From Cupriavidus yeoncheonensis (GTDB taxonomy: Bacteria; Pseudomonadota; Gammaproteobacteria; Burkholderiales; Burkholderiaceae), in the NCBI RefSeq assembly GCF_905397275.1, contig NZ_CAJPUY010000020.1, positions 80,090 to 144,089 of the forward strand: a stretch of 64,000 nt of DNA, read 5' to 3'. Positions 53,290-60,826 of the stretch are shown piece by piece (position 1 is the first letter of the stretch; every line of letters begins with the position of its first letter). The position numbers were made by a program, and so were the translations under genes. Under the pieces are notes generated by a model. That model did not search any database. It was not told the origin of the DNA and saw only the letters and a program-made list of their open reading frames with translations.

Positions 53290-54270
53290 CTAGTCGCTAG
53301 CCTGAATATGATTCTCCGCAATCACCTTGCCCCAGCGCTCCGCCTCTCCCTTCATCAGTACGGACACCGCCGAAGGATCCTTCACGTCCGTAATGAATCC
53401 CATCTCCGAGAATTTCCCTTTGACGTCCGGGGACGCCGCGGCCTTTGCGAAGGCGCTGGTCAACCGGCTGACCGCCGTTGGGGGCGTTCCCTTGGGCGCA
53501 AGAAAGGCGTACCAGAGTCTGGGCTTGAAATCGGCGTAGCCAAGTTCCTTCATCGTCGGCACATCGGGCAGCGCCGGCAGGCGAGTGTCCGACGTCACGG
53601 CCAGCAGCCTGATTTTTCCCGCCTTCACCAGGGGAATCGCTTCGGCCGTTGACGGGAAGAACAACTGGATCTGGTCGCCAAGAAGACCCTGGACCGCATC
53701 GCTGTTGCCCTTGTACGGGATGTGGTTCCCCTTTCCGCCCCACTCCTTGATCAGGCGTGCGGCGGAGAGATGGGCCAGGCTGCCCACGCCGCCTGACGCA
53801 TAGGTAATGCCCTCGGCCTTCGCCGCCTTGGCGAGATCGGCCACCGAATGGAACTTCGAGCTTGCCGGAACGGCGATGACCATGGGAAAGGAGCCCACGC
53901 CCACGATCGGTACGAAGTCCCGGGTAAGGTCGTAAGGCAGCTTCTTTTGCAACACGGACGCCACTACGCCGGATGCCGTCAGGCTCAGGATGGTGCAGCC
54001 GTCCGGCGTCGATTTGGCGACGACGTTCGTTCCAATCACAGTCGTGGCACCGGCCCGATTCTCGATGACCACGGTTTCACCGAGATCCGTGCCGGCCCGG
54101 TTTCCCAGCGTGCGGGCGATGAGGTCGCCCACGCCGCCGGCCGGATTGGGTACGACCACTCTGAGGTATCCACCAGGGCAGCTTCCCGTCGCCGTCGCGC
54201 TACCCATCCAGCCAAAGGCCGCGGCAGCGGCCAGGGCGAGAGAGCAGAGTCGCTCTCTTCGGTTTGTCAT
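53290..54270 (-). CDS. Bug/TctC-family periplasmic solute-binding protein
   Basis: A 326-residue receptor with a Sec signal (RLCSLALAAAAAFGWMGSATA). The mature protein has GGYLRVVVPNPAGGVGDLIAR, IENRAGATTVIGTNVV and YASGGVGSLAHLSAARLIKEWG. GGAG stands six bases before the ATG. It is third in the six-gene leftward operon, so it likely binds the substrate or inducer of this pathway. Unusually, a Cys occurs near the mature N-terminus (GSCPGGY). Confidence 0.92.
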   Translation of the reverse strand: MTNRRERLCSLALAAAAAFGWMGSATATGSCPGGYLRVVVPNPAGGVGDLIARTLGNRAGTDLGETVVIENRAGATTVIGTNVVAKSTPDGCTILSLTASGVVASVLQKKLPYDLTRDFVPIVGVGSFPMVIAVPASSKFHSVADLAKAAKAEGITYASGGVGSLAHLSAARLIKEWGGKGNHIPYKGNSDAVQGLLGDQIQLFFPSTAEAIPLVKAGKIRLLAVTSDTRLPALPDVPTMKELGYADFKPRLWYAFLAPKGTPPTAVSRLTSAFAKAAASPDVKGKFSEMGFITDVKDPSAVSVLMKGEAERWGKVIAENHIQASD

Positions 54271-54322
54271 GTCTCTCTCCTATGTTCTGTGCGCGAGAGG
54301 TTGGCCTCTCGTCGGATGCTTG

Positions 54323-55183
54323 TCAGCCAAAGCGATTGGTGAGGGTGCCGATTCCCTCAATGGAAATTGTGACCTCATCGCCGGCCTTCAGGAAGCGCGG
54401 CGGATTGAAGCCGATGCCGACACCAGCAGGCGTGCCCGTTGCGATCACATCGCCCGGCTTCAAGGTCAGGCCGGCCGAGATCGTGGCCACGAGCGTGGGA
54501 ATATCGAAAATCAGGTCTCTCGTGTTGGCGTCCTGGCGAAGTTCGCCGTTGACCCAGCACTTGACATCCAGGCTGTCGGCCTTGAGTTCGTCCGCCGTCG
54601 TGATCCACGGCCCCATCGGGCAGAAGGTATCCAGTGCCTTGCCAAGGAACCATTGCTTGTGATTGCGCTGGCGGTCGCGGGCCGTCACGTCATTGACGAT
54701 GGTGTACCCCCAGATGTGATCGAGGGCGTTCTCCGGCGAGATGTTGCGTCCTGCCTTGCCGATCACGATTGCCAGTTCTGCCTCGTAATCGACAGCGGAG
54801 GTGACGCCGGTATGCAGGCTGACCACATCGCCTTGGCCGATCACGGTCGCCGGCGGCTTGGTGAACACGGCCGGGAATTCGTCGATCTCGGCGCCCTTGA
54901 CTGCACCGGCTTCGAAGCCGCTGCCCGCGAATTCCTTCGCATGCGCACGATAGTTCTTGCCGACGCAAAAGATGTTTCGTTTCGGCAGGAGCGGGGCGAC
55001 GAGCTTGATGCTTTCGAGCGGAATTTCGGCACCTTGCACCGTGCGCAACGACTCAGGATCGTAGCGCTCGATCAACTCGTTCATGTCATGCACCGACGAG
55101 TCCAGCGGGCTGAGCGCGGTTCCTTCCGCATTGACGACACCGATACGGACGCGCGAGCCGTCCAGATAACTTGCAAACTTCAT
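54323..55183 (-). CDS. Fumarylacetoacetate hydrolase (FAH)-family protein
   Basis: A 286-residue cytosolic hydrolase or isomerase with the FAH fold. The metal and catalytic region includes KNYRAHAKEF, DYEAELAIVIGKAGRN, VTARDRQRNHKQWFLGKALDTFCP and GDVIATGTPAGVGIG. Members cleave or tautomerise acylpyruvates, or hydrolyse 2,4-diketo acids from sugars. The ATG at 55183 is preceded by GGAAG and six bases; the earlier in-frame start adds non-conserved residues. It follows the bicupin by 60 bp. With the HpcH/HpaI aldolase across the divergent promoter it suggests C-C bond cleavage of a keto-acid. Confidence 0.92.
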   Translation of the reverse strand: MKFASYLDGSRVRIGVVNAEGTALSPLDSSVHDMNELIERYDPESLRTVQGAEIPLESIKLVAPLLPKRNIFCVGKNYRAHAKEFAGSGFEAGAVKGAEIDEFPAVFTKPPATVIGQGDVVSLHTGVTSAVDYEAELAIVIGKAGRNISPENALDHIWGYTIVNDVTARDRQRNHKQWFLGKALDTFCPMGPWITTADELKADSLDVKCWVNGELRQDANTRDLIFDIPTLVATISAGLTLKPGDVIATGTPAGVGIGFNPPRFLKAGDEVTISIEGIGTLTNRFG

Positions 55184-55243
55184 TTCAATCTTCCAGATAG
55201 GCGAAAGACAAACGGCGGGCGTTGCCGCCGGGCGGGTCACAGG

Positions 55244-56083
55244 TCAGAACTTCGGCAGGACGATGCAGAGAAACTCGGTTGGCTCGGTCGCCTTGACTGG
55301 CTTGCGGCCATCGGCGGGCGAGAATTCGAAGGCGGTATGAGGCCCATAGCGGCGATCGTCAATCTCCACGCGACCCTTCGTCAGGAACAGGATTTCGGTC
55401 GAAGGTTGCTCTCCTGCGGAGAACGTCGCGTCGGCTTCGAGGCGAAGGAAGCCGACTCGCGCGTCACGCTCGGTGAAGGAGCCCAGCCATTTTCGTTCGA
55501 CCCGAGGGGATGCGTCGGGCACCCATTCGTAGTTCTCGGGGTTCATCATGATGACATCGTCATACCGGGGCTTCGGATAGATCATCTTCCTACCCGTGGC
55601 TTCTTCATAACAAGCCTCGAAGCCATCTTGATTATGCCGCTTTCCCGACTCGTCGAAATAAGTGAAGACGCCGTCCTGGAAGTCGCCTTTCTCTTTCAGT
55701 CGTGCGTTCGCGGCTTCGCGTTCATTTACGCTCAGGTAGCCGCTGCCGCTTGCGCCGCCGAATTGGCAGACCAGCATCTCGAGTCCTTCCGGACGATCCT
55801 GGGGGCCATAATAGACGCCTTCGGGAAAATAGCCGACGCTGCCTTCCGCCATGCTCTTTCCCTTGGCGTAAGGGTAGGTACCTTTAATCACATAACGGAT
55901 CTGGTCGAAATTGTGCTTATGACGGGGTGTCGACCAGCCGCCCGTGCCGGTACGGCCGACGTTCAGCAGATAATTATTCGGACTACCGTCCTCGCCGGTG
56001 AGCAGGAATTTCTGTGCCAGCACGCCTTCGCGCATACTTCCCACGACGCCATAATCAGCGGTGGAAGCCTCCGAGACTTTCAT
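55244..56083 (-). CDS. Bicupin protein
   Basis: A 279-residue protein with two cupin halves. The first has STPRHKHNFDQIRYVIKG, with His residues of cupin motif 1, and PEGVYYGPQDRPEG of motif 2. The second half has STEILFLTKGRVEIDDRRYG. It resembles the bicupin at 978-1739 in size and order. Possible roles are dioxygenase or isomerase; no substrate can be named. GAGGAG lies eight bases before the ATG at 56083. It is the first gene of the leftward operon and is divergent from the aldolase. Confidence 0.85.
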   Translation of the reverse strand: MKVSEASTADYGVVGSMREGVLAQKFLLTGEDGSPNNYLLNVGRTGTGGWSTPRHKHNFDQIRYVIKGTYPYAKGKSMAEGSVGYFPEGVYYGPQDRPEGLEMLVCQFGGASGSGYLSVNEREAANARLKEKGDFQDGVFTYFDESGKRHNQDGFEACYEEATGRKMIYPKPRYDDVIMMNPENYEWVPDASPRVERKWLGSFTERDARVGFLRLEADATFSAGEQPSTEILFLTKGRVEIDDRRYGPHTAFEFSPADGRKPVKATEPTEFLCIVLPKF

Positions 56084-56182
56084 GGGGTTCTCTCCTCTTC
56101 GTTCCAAATGCCAGTGCGATCAATCTCAGGTGCCCAGTCTAGTTCGCGACCGTAGCTTGTGCCAGCATGGTTCGGTCGAGGA

Positions 56183-56202
56183 TATAACCTAAGGTTATTG
56201 CC
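56183..56202. promoter_or_regulatory. LysR-type operator shared with the 41.8-kb promoter
   Basis: TATAACCT-AAG-GTTATTGCC contains the 6-bp palindrome ATAACC-N3-GGTTAT. It matches 17 of 20 bases with 41821-41840; only the three central bases differ. It lies 100 bp upstream of the bicupin start and 127 bp upstream of the aldolase start. Confidence 0.65.
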
Positions 56203-56293
56203 TTGACCGGCGCCTGGCGCGAAGTGCTTGACCGTGCGAGGGGGCACACCGATCATTCGTTCCATCAGGTGCCTTCTGCAAATGACAGGGGCC

Positions 56294-56316
56294 GTGACAT
56301 GTTGATTTTCTGTCAC
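56294..56316. promoter_or_regulatory. Inverted repeat GTGACA-N11-TGTCAC before the aldolase gene
   Basis: Perfect 6-bp arms separated by 11 bp end just before the ribosome-binding site of the aldolase. It could be an operator or a leader hairpin that affects translation. Confidence 0.35.
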
Positions 56317-56328
56317 CCGGAGTAATTG

Positions 56329-57135
56329 ATGAAAGAAGCTGCGTCCCCGTCGGTATGCAATCGCGTCAAGGAGAAACTGTCGAGAAACGAACTGGTGCTC
56401 TCGATGACCGTGCGGTTGGTCCGAACGATCGAAATCGCCGTGCTTGCCAAGAGCGCAGGCTTTGATTCACTGTATATCGATCTGGAACACAGCAGTTTTT
56501 CGCTGGAGACGACGAGCCAGATTTGCATGGCAAGTTTCAATCTCGGCGTGGCGCCTTTTGTCCGTCTGGCCAGCACTGCGCCGGAATATATCGGGAGGGT
56601 ATTGGACGGGGGGGCGGTCGGGATTATTGCCCCGCATATCCAGTCCGCTGCCGACGCGGAAGCGGTTGTCCGCGCGGCGAAATATCCTCCCCTTGGCACA
56701 CGGTCATTCACCGGCTCGCTGCCGCAACTGGAGTTTCGCAGCTATCCGAGTACCGAGATATTCTCGGCACTCAACCAGTCGACGGTGGTGATGGCCATGA
56801 TCGAGTCTGCCGACGCGCTGGATGCGGTGGAGGAAATCGCCGCGGTGGACGGCGTCGACGTGCTCTTCATCGGTACCAATGACCTTTGCGCCTCGCTCGG
56901 GATTCCCGGGCAACTCGATCATCCACGGGTGCGTGAGGCCTATGTCAGGACCATCGACGCATGCCGCAAGCGCGGCAAGCACGTTGGCATCGGTGGCCTG
57001 GTGTCGAATCCGAAACTGGCGGCCGAGTTCGTGGAGCTGGGTGCCCGCTATGTCTCCACCGGTACGGACTTGTCCTTCCTGAGCAGCGCGGCAAACGCCA
57101 AGGCATCCCAGATGCGGGATCTTTGCGCCGGCTGA
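56329..57135 (+). CDS. HpcH/HpaI-family aldolase
   Basis: A 268-residue class II pyruvate aldolase or citrate-lyase-beta-like enzyme. The catalytic His is in IDLEHSSFSL, the substrate Arg in APFVRLAS, the metal ligands Glu in MIESADALD and Asp in GTNDLCASLG. The family cleaves 4-hydroxy-2-oxo acids to pyruvate and an aldehyde. GGAG is six bases before the ATG at 56329. It is divergent from the bicupin/FAH operon and shares its LysR-type operator, so it likely acts on the product of that route; the aldehyde could feed one of the aldehyde dehydrogenases. Confidence 0.92.
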   Translation: MKEAASPSVCNRVKEKLSRNELVLSMTVRLVRTIEIAVLAKSAGFDSLYIDLEHSSFSLETTSQICMASFNLGVAPFVRLASTAPEYIGRVLDGGAVGIIAPHIQSAADAEAVVRAAKYPPLGTRSFTGSLPQLEFRSYPSTEIFSALNQSTVVMAMIESADALDAVEEIAAVDGVDVLFIGTNDLCASLGIPGQLDHPRVREAYVRTIDACRKRGKHVGIGGLVSNPKLAAEFVELGARYVSTGTDLSFLSSAANAKASQMRDLCAG

Positions 57136-57273
57136 GACAGCCGCCCCAGCCGAATTGGCGTCGTCGTCGACGTCAACGGTAGGTTGAAGTCGTTCCCATT
57201 CGCCTATGCCAGTCGCCAGGAGATTCCATTGGTGCTGGCGTCGGCTCATTGCCCATGAAACAAGGAGTACGTT

Positions 57274-57567
57274 ATGCCAAAGGCCTACTGGATCGCTTCG
57301 TATCGCTCGATTAATGACCCCGTTGCGTTGGGTGAATACGGCAAGCTTGCCGGCCCTGCTCTGCAGGAGGCCGGGGGCCGGTTTATCGCGCGCGGTGTCC
57401 CGGCGATCGTCTACGAGGCGGGAGTCAGCCAGCGGACCGTGCTGATCGAATTCGACAGTGTCGAACAGGCGATTGCCGCGCATGACAGCAGTGCTTATCA
57501 GGAGGCCCTGCGAGCCCTCGGGAGCGGCGCGGAACGGGATGTACGCATTATCGAAGGCGTCGCTTAA
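57274..57567 (+). CDS. DUF1330 family protein
   Basis: A 97-residue dimeric alpha/beta-barrel-type protein. PKAYWIASYRSINDPVALGEYGK is the characteristic start, followed by GGRFIARG and RTVLIEFDSVEQAIAAHDS. The function of the family is unknown; members often accompany aldolase, FAH or glyoxalase genes. AAGGAG lies six bases before the ATG. It is the second gene of the rightward aldolase operon. Confidence 0.9.
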   Translation: MPKAYWIASYRSINDPVALGEYGKLAGPALQEAGGRFIARGVPAIVYEAGVSQRTVLIEFDSVEQAIAAHDSSAYQEALRALGSGAERDVRIIEGVA

Positions 57568-57573
57568 AGCATC

Positions 57574-57603
57574 GCACCGGACGGTCGCCGCACGGTCCGG
57601 TGC
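57574..57603 (+). terminator. Hairpin after the DUF1330 gene
   Basis: GCACCGGAC and GTCCGGTGC form a perfect 9-bp stem with a 12-base loop, seven bases past the stop codon. No T run follows; it may reduce read-through into the chromate-transporter genes. Confidence 0.45.
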
Positions 57604-57670
57604 CGTTCGCCACGAGGATGAGGCCCGGCGCGTCCGGCGTGTAACCGGGGTGACTCGGCAGGAAACAGGT

Positions 57671-58252
57671 ATGTCTCCAAAACAAGCAACGGAGCACGAT
57701 GGGCGTAAGCCCAATTCGGTTGGCGAACTGTTCTTCGTCTTCACCTGGCTCGGATTGCAGGGCTTCGGTGGCGTCCTGCCAGTGGTCCAGCACGAATTGG
57801 TGGAACGCAAGCGCTGGCTCACGCGGGAAGAGTTCGTCGAGGATTGGGCCGTCGCACAGGTCATGCCCGGGCCGAACATCATCAATATGGCATTGATGAT
57901 TGGCGGGCGAGCCTTCGGGTTGCGTGGTGCAATGGCTGCGTTAGGCGGCATTCTCCTTTTGCCGCTATTGCTGCTGCTGTCGCTGGAGCTGTTGCACGCG
58001 CGATTCGCGCATTACGCTGGCGTAGCAGGGGCCCTGCGCGGCACGGGAGCAGTCGCCGCAGGATTGTTCGCCGCTGTGGGCCTCAGGCTGCTTGGCGCGT
58101 TGCATGCTAACCCCTTGGGAAGGCCGCTGGCGATCGCGCTCGGTCTCTGTTGCTTTGCCGCGGTGGCGGTATTCCACTGGCCGCTGCTCTATGTGCTGTT
58201 GAGTCTTGGCACGTTTGCCTGCCTGCTCTGCTACCGCAACCTGAAATCATGA
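57671..58252 (+). CDS. Chromate-transporter (CHR) monodomain protein, N-terminal-type half
   Basis: A 193-residue membrane protein with one CHR domain. The family motifs are FTWLGLQGFGGVLPVV, the RKRWLTREEFVEDWA segment and QVMPGPNIINMALMIG. About six hydrophobic segments follow. Short-chain CHR proteins work as pairs with the next gene. They transport chromate in some organisms, but many are likely to carry other anions. AGGAAACAGGT precedes the ATG at 57671. The stop overlaps the start of the following gene. Confidence 0.92.
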   Translation: MSPKQATEHDGRKPNSVGELFFVFTWLGLQGFGGVLPVVQHELVERKRWLTREEFVEDWAVAQVMPGPNIINMALMIGGRAFGLRGAMAALGGILLLPLLLLLSLELLHARFAHYAGVAGALRGTGAVAAGLFAAVGLRLLGALHANPLGRPLAIALGLCCFAAVAVFHWPLLYVLLSLGTFACLLCYRNLKS

Positions 58253-58833
58253 ACGACAGTATCACGCTCGCGCTGGGTATTGCGGACTGGCAAAATCTCT
58301 TCTTTCATTATTTGTCGCTTTCCTTGATGTCCATCGGCGGAGCCATCACGACGGCCCCCGAGATGCATCACTACCTGGTGGAGCAGAAGCACTGGCTCAG
58401 CGATGGTCAATTCAATGCGTCGATGACCATGGCTCAAGCTGCGCCTGGACCCAACGTGCTGTTCGTTGCGCTGCTTGGCTGGAATGTCGGCATGAACGCC
58501 GGGGGCGGATTCATGACGGCCATGCTTGGCGTAGCGTTGACGATGTCCGGCATCCTGCTGCCAAGCACGACATTGACGTATCTCGCAGCGCGATGGGCGC
58601 ACCGCAACAAGAACCTGCGCAGCGTGGTCGCGTTCAAGCAAGGTATGGCACCAATCGTCATCGCGCTGATTGTCGCGACAGCGTGGACCCTGGCGAGGGC
58701 AAACAATCCTTCGGAGGATTGGCGGCTGTGGGGAGTGACAATATGCACTGCACTCCTGCTCTGGCGTTGCCGCCCCCACGTCCTATGGCTGCTGGGTGCG
58801 GGGGCGGTCTTGGGTTGGTTCGGCATTGTTTAG
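58249..58833 (+). CDS. Chromate-transporter (CHR) monodomain protein, C-terminal-type half
   Basis: A 194-residue membrane protein, partner of the previous gene. FFHYLSLSLMSIGGAITTAPEM, VEQKHWLSDGQFNASM and AQAAPGPNVLFVALLG are CHR motifs. It overlaps the first half by four bases (ATGA), showing translational coupling. Its presence downstream of the HpcH aldolase suggests an anion exporter or importer for the pathway, but a resistance function cannot be excluded. Confidence 0.92.
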   Translation: MNDSITLALGIADWQNLFFHYLSLSLMSIGGAITTAPEMHHYLVEQKHWLSDGQFNASMTMAQAAPGPNVLFVALLGWNVGMNAGGGFMTAMLGVALTMSGILLPSTTLTYLAARWAHRNKNLRSVVAFKQGMAPIVIALIVATAWTLARANNPSEDWRLWGVTICTALLLWRCRPHVLWLLGAGAVLGWFGIV

Positions 58834-58908
58834 GTGAAGCGCATAGATTGCCTGAGTCGATTGTTTAGTCGACCTCAATCTTTACCCACCTCACCGTAAG
58901 CCTCAAAG

Positions 58909-59082
58909 TCATGCTTGACGGACATCTGTAGATCCGATGCGGAGCCCGACCAGGCATCCGGCAGCGTCCAACGTCGCCTTCACCTCCGGATCGTCCATTA
59001 CCTCTGAAACGTCGGTACTGACCAGCTCATGGCTTCCATTGATGTTCCAGCGGGTGGGAAGATCCCAAGCTGGACGGCACAC
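58909..59082 (-). CDS. Possible small protein downstream of the H-NS gene
   Basis: A 57-codon frame with a GTG start (weak GGAA upstream). It has protein-like composition, including RWNINGSHELVSTDVSEV and DDPEVKATLDAAGCLVGLRI. It begins about 30 bp after the H-NS stop and runs in the same direction. No domain is recognised. It could also be the remnant of a longer gene because the frame continues without ATG up to a stop codon overlapping the H-NS end. Confidence 0.3.
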   Translation of the reverse strand: MCRPAWDLPTRWNINGSHELVSTDVSEVMDDPEVKATLDAAGCLVGLRIGSTDVRQA

Positions 59083-59111
59083 TTCCGACGCTACGACCGT
59101 GCGGAAAGCAT

Positions 59112-59399
59112 CTACGGCTTTACGCGAAAATGCTCAATCGACTGGCCGGCGTTCATGGCGCGCCGCAGCCAGTCCGGCAGGTCCCCGTGACCGTCCCATG
59201 TGTGGCCATAAGCGTCCCGAAAGCAAACCGAACGGGCGGGGGGACTGGCGAGGGACGCTCCCTCACAGAAACAACCTGCCTTCTGTAAGTCGGCGAGATG
59301 CAGGCCATATCTGGCCATCTGCGTCTTGATCCATAGGATCGTCTCAGCGCGCTCGCGCAGCAGTTGGGTCTCGGAATCCCGGAGAAGAGCGGAGGGCAT
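59112..59399 (-). CDS. H-NS family nucleoid-associated protein
   Basis: A 95-residue DNA-binding protein. The C-terminal domain matches the betaproteobacterial H-NS type: CFRDAYGHTWDGHGDLPDWL followed by AMNAGQSIEHFRV. The N-terminal half has the short coiled-coil/linker of this family (RERAETILWIKTQMARYGLHLADLQ). It would silence AT-rich foreign DNA. The ATG at 59399 has no clear ribosome-binding site, and the frame is open upstream without another ATG. It lies between the catabolic block and the SMC/JetD pair and suits a mobile or island context. Confidence 0.8.
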   Translation of the reverse strand: MPSALLRDSETQLLRERAETILWIKTQMARYGLHLADLQKAGCFCEGASLASPPARSVCFRDAYGHTWDGHGDLPDWLRRAMNAGQSIEHFRVKP

Positions 59400-59845
59400 G
59401 CGGGCGGAAGAGTTGGATCGAACCAGCAGGGTGGCCGCCGGACAGGGCAGGCCATCGAAGCCAGACGCCAGAGCGATTCTAACGGGTGCATCACGCCCCA
59501 GGTCTGCACCTAACCCTCGGGATTTACCCGCGCCCGCCCGCCAGGCATTGCGCTTATCACAATGCGTCGCGCGGAGCGAAACTGCGGGGCGCCAGATGAA
59601 GGCTATGCATCAGGCGCCATTCACCCTTCGAGTCTGATGGGATCCGAACGGGTGACCAAAGCAGCAGCGGATCGGGAGACGGCTTCGTCGCAGCCTAATT
59701 GCTCCCATGGACTCAGGTCTTCTGGTCGAGAAGCCAGCGACGGAGCCGTTCACAAGGGCGGACCGTAGTTGGTGTAGGGCAGGATTCGGTGCAAATCAAC
59801 AAAGAAGGGACACGCGGCGCAGCGCCTTTCAAGCGCGACGTTCGA
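59400..59845. other. 446-bp gap between JetD-like and H-NS genes
   Basis: No frame here has a recognised domain. It probably contains the H-NS promoter and the end of the JetD-like transcript. Confidence 0.45.
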
Positions 59846-60826
59846 TCAAAGGCTATTCAATTCCTGTGTGAACTCGGGCAGAAGAACAGCGGGTTCCTGT
59901 TCCAGCCATCGTCCTCGCCCGATCAACCAGGCGGCAGCCGGGTGGTTGCGCAGGGAATCCGGGACCCCTTCGATATTCCAGGTCCGTTCAAGTGGGAGGG
60001 AGTGAGACTGCAATAGGGAGACGGCGGCGTTCGGGATCCATACCTTAGCGTCGTCACCGGCATCAGTGGCTGATGTCAGCAAGAGGCCGATCTTTAGCCC
60101 ATTGGGGTCCAGGTCCCCAAAGTGCCGCCAGCGTGTGGAAGGTGGGAGCCGGGCGCGCAGCCGGCGGACGTTGGGCAAATTCCACCCGGGGCTGTGGACA
60201 AGAAAACAGTCGTCGGGCTTCTTGATGTCGACAAAGGCCCCGATGTTTTCGACGGTCAATAGCAGACGTGGCGGGGTGCCTGCAAAGACCCAGCTTTCAG
60301 ATAAGCCACGGTCAGGGAATGGCGTCTCCGTGAGACTTTGTTGATACGCGTGGAGATCGAGCTCTTCGCCAGTTGCCGTGCGCAGCCGCAGCCCGACATT
60401 GACGCGTGCGCGAACGGTATCATCCGTGGTGATGATCCCTGTGTCCGGTCGGCTGACTTCCCTGGCTTTGGAATGGGCTCCCGCCCACGCCGCCCACGTT
60501 TTGCGGTTGAGCTGGGGGAAGTCGGCCGGTGCTTCCAGATGGTCGCGACGAAGAGATCGTAGCGTCCGGGTCTCGATCGGCAGGCCGCGGGACTGAATCT
60601 TTGCCGCCACGTCGCGATACTCCGGCCACCGGACCGTCAGAAAGCGTTCCAGGTCGGGCAGCCGGTCCGGGACGATGGCAAGCACGTCTCGGCGCGGCGT
60701 CGTGCATAGGATGCCCACGTCGTCGAGTTGGTTCACGAAGTCACCGTTCGACTTCGTGCGGGCAATCTGTCCTGTGAGGAGTAGCCGCAAGGCCGCGATC
60801 TTCAAGCCGTCTTCTTGCCAGTCCAT
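59846..60826 (-). CDS. JetD/MksG-like protein (DUF2220, Toprim-like nuclease domain)
   Basis: A 326-residue protein with the features of the Wadjet nuclease subunit JetD. The C-terminal half has VENIGAF (about residue 192), the acidic Toprim-like HFGDLDPNGLKI (about 236-246) and WLEQE near 307-311, all three being JetD/DUF2220 hallmarks. JetD cleaves circular plasmid DNA when recruited by an SMC complex (established for Wadjet). GGAGG precedes the ATG, which overlaps the end of the SMC gene by 25 bp, so the two are translated together. The catalytic segments look intact. Confidence 0.85.
   Translation of the reverse strand: MDWQEDGLKIAALRLLLTGQIARTKSNGDFVNQLDDVGILCTTPRRDVLAIVPDRLPDLERFLTVRWPEYRDVAAKIQSRGLPIETRTLRSLRRDHLEAPADFPQLNRKTWAAWAGAHSKAREVSRPDTGIITTDDTVRARVNVGLRLRTATGEELDLHAYQQSLTETPFPDRGLSESWVFAGTPPRLLLTVENIGAFVDIKKPDDCFLVHSPGWNLPNVRRLRARLPPSTRWRHFGDLDPNGLKIGLLLTSATDAGDDAKVWIPNAAVSLLQSHSLPLERTWNIEGVPDSLRNHPAAAWLIGRGRWLEQEPAVLLPEFTQELNSL

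Noticed and set aside
20513..54270. Complete tripartite tricarboxylate transporters
   Set aside because: Only the binding proteins are present; no TctA (12-TM) or TctB (4-TM) gene is found anywhere in the window.
59699..60016. A 105-codon plus-strand frame opposite the JetD-like gene end
   Set aside because: It overlaps the supported JetD-like gene and has no motif.
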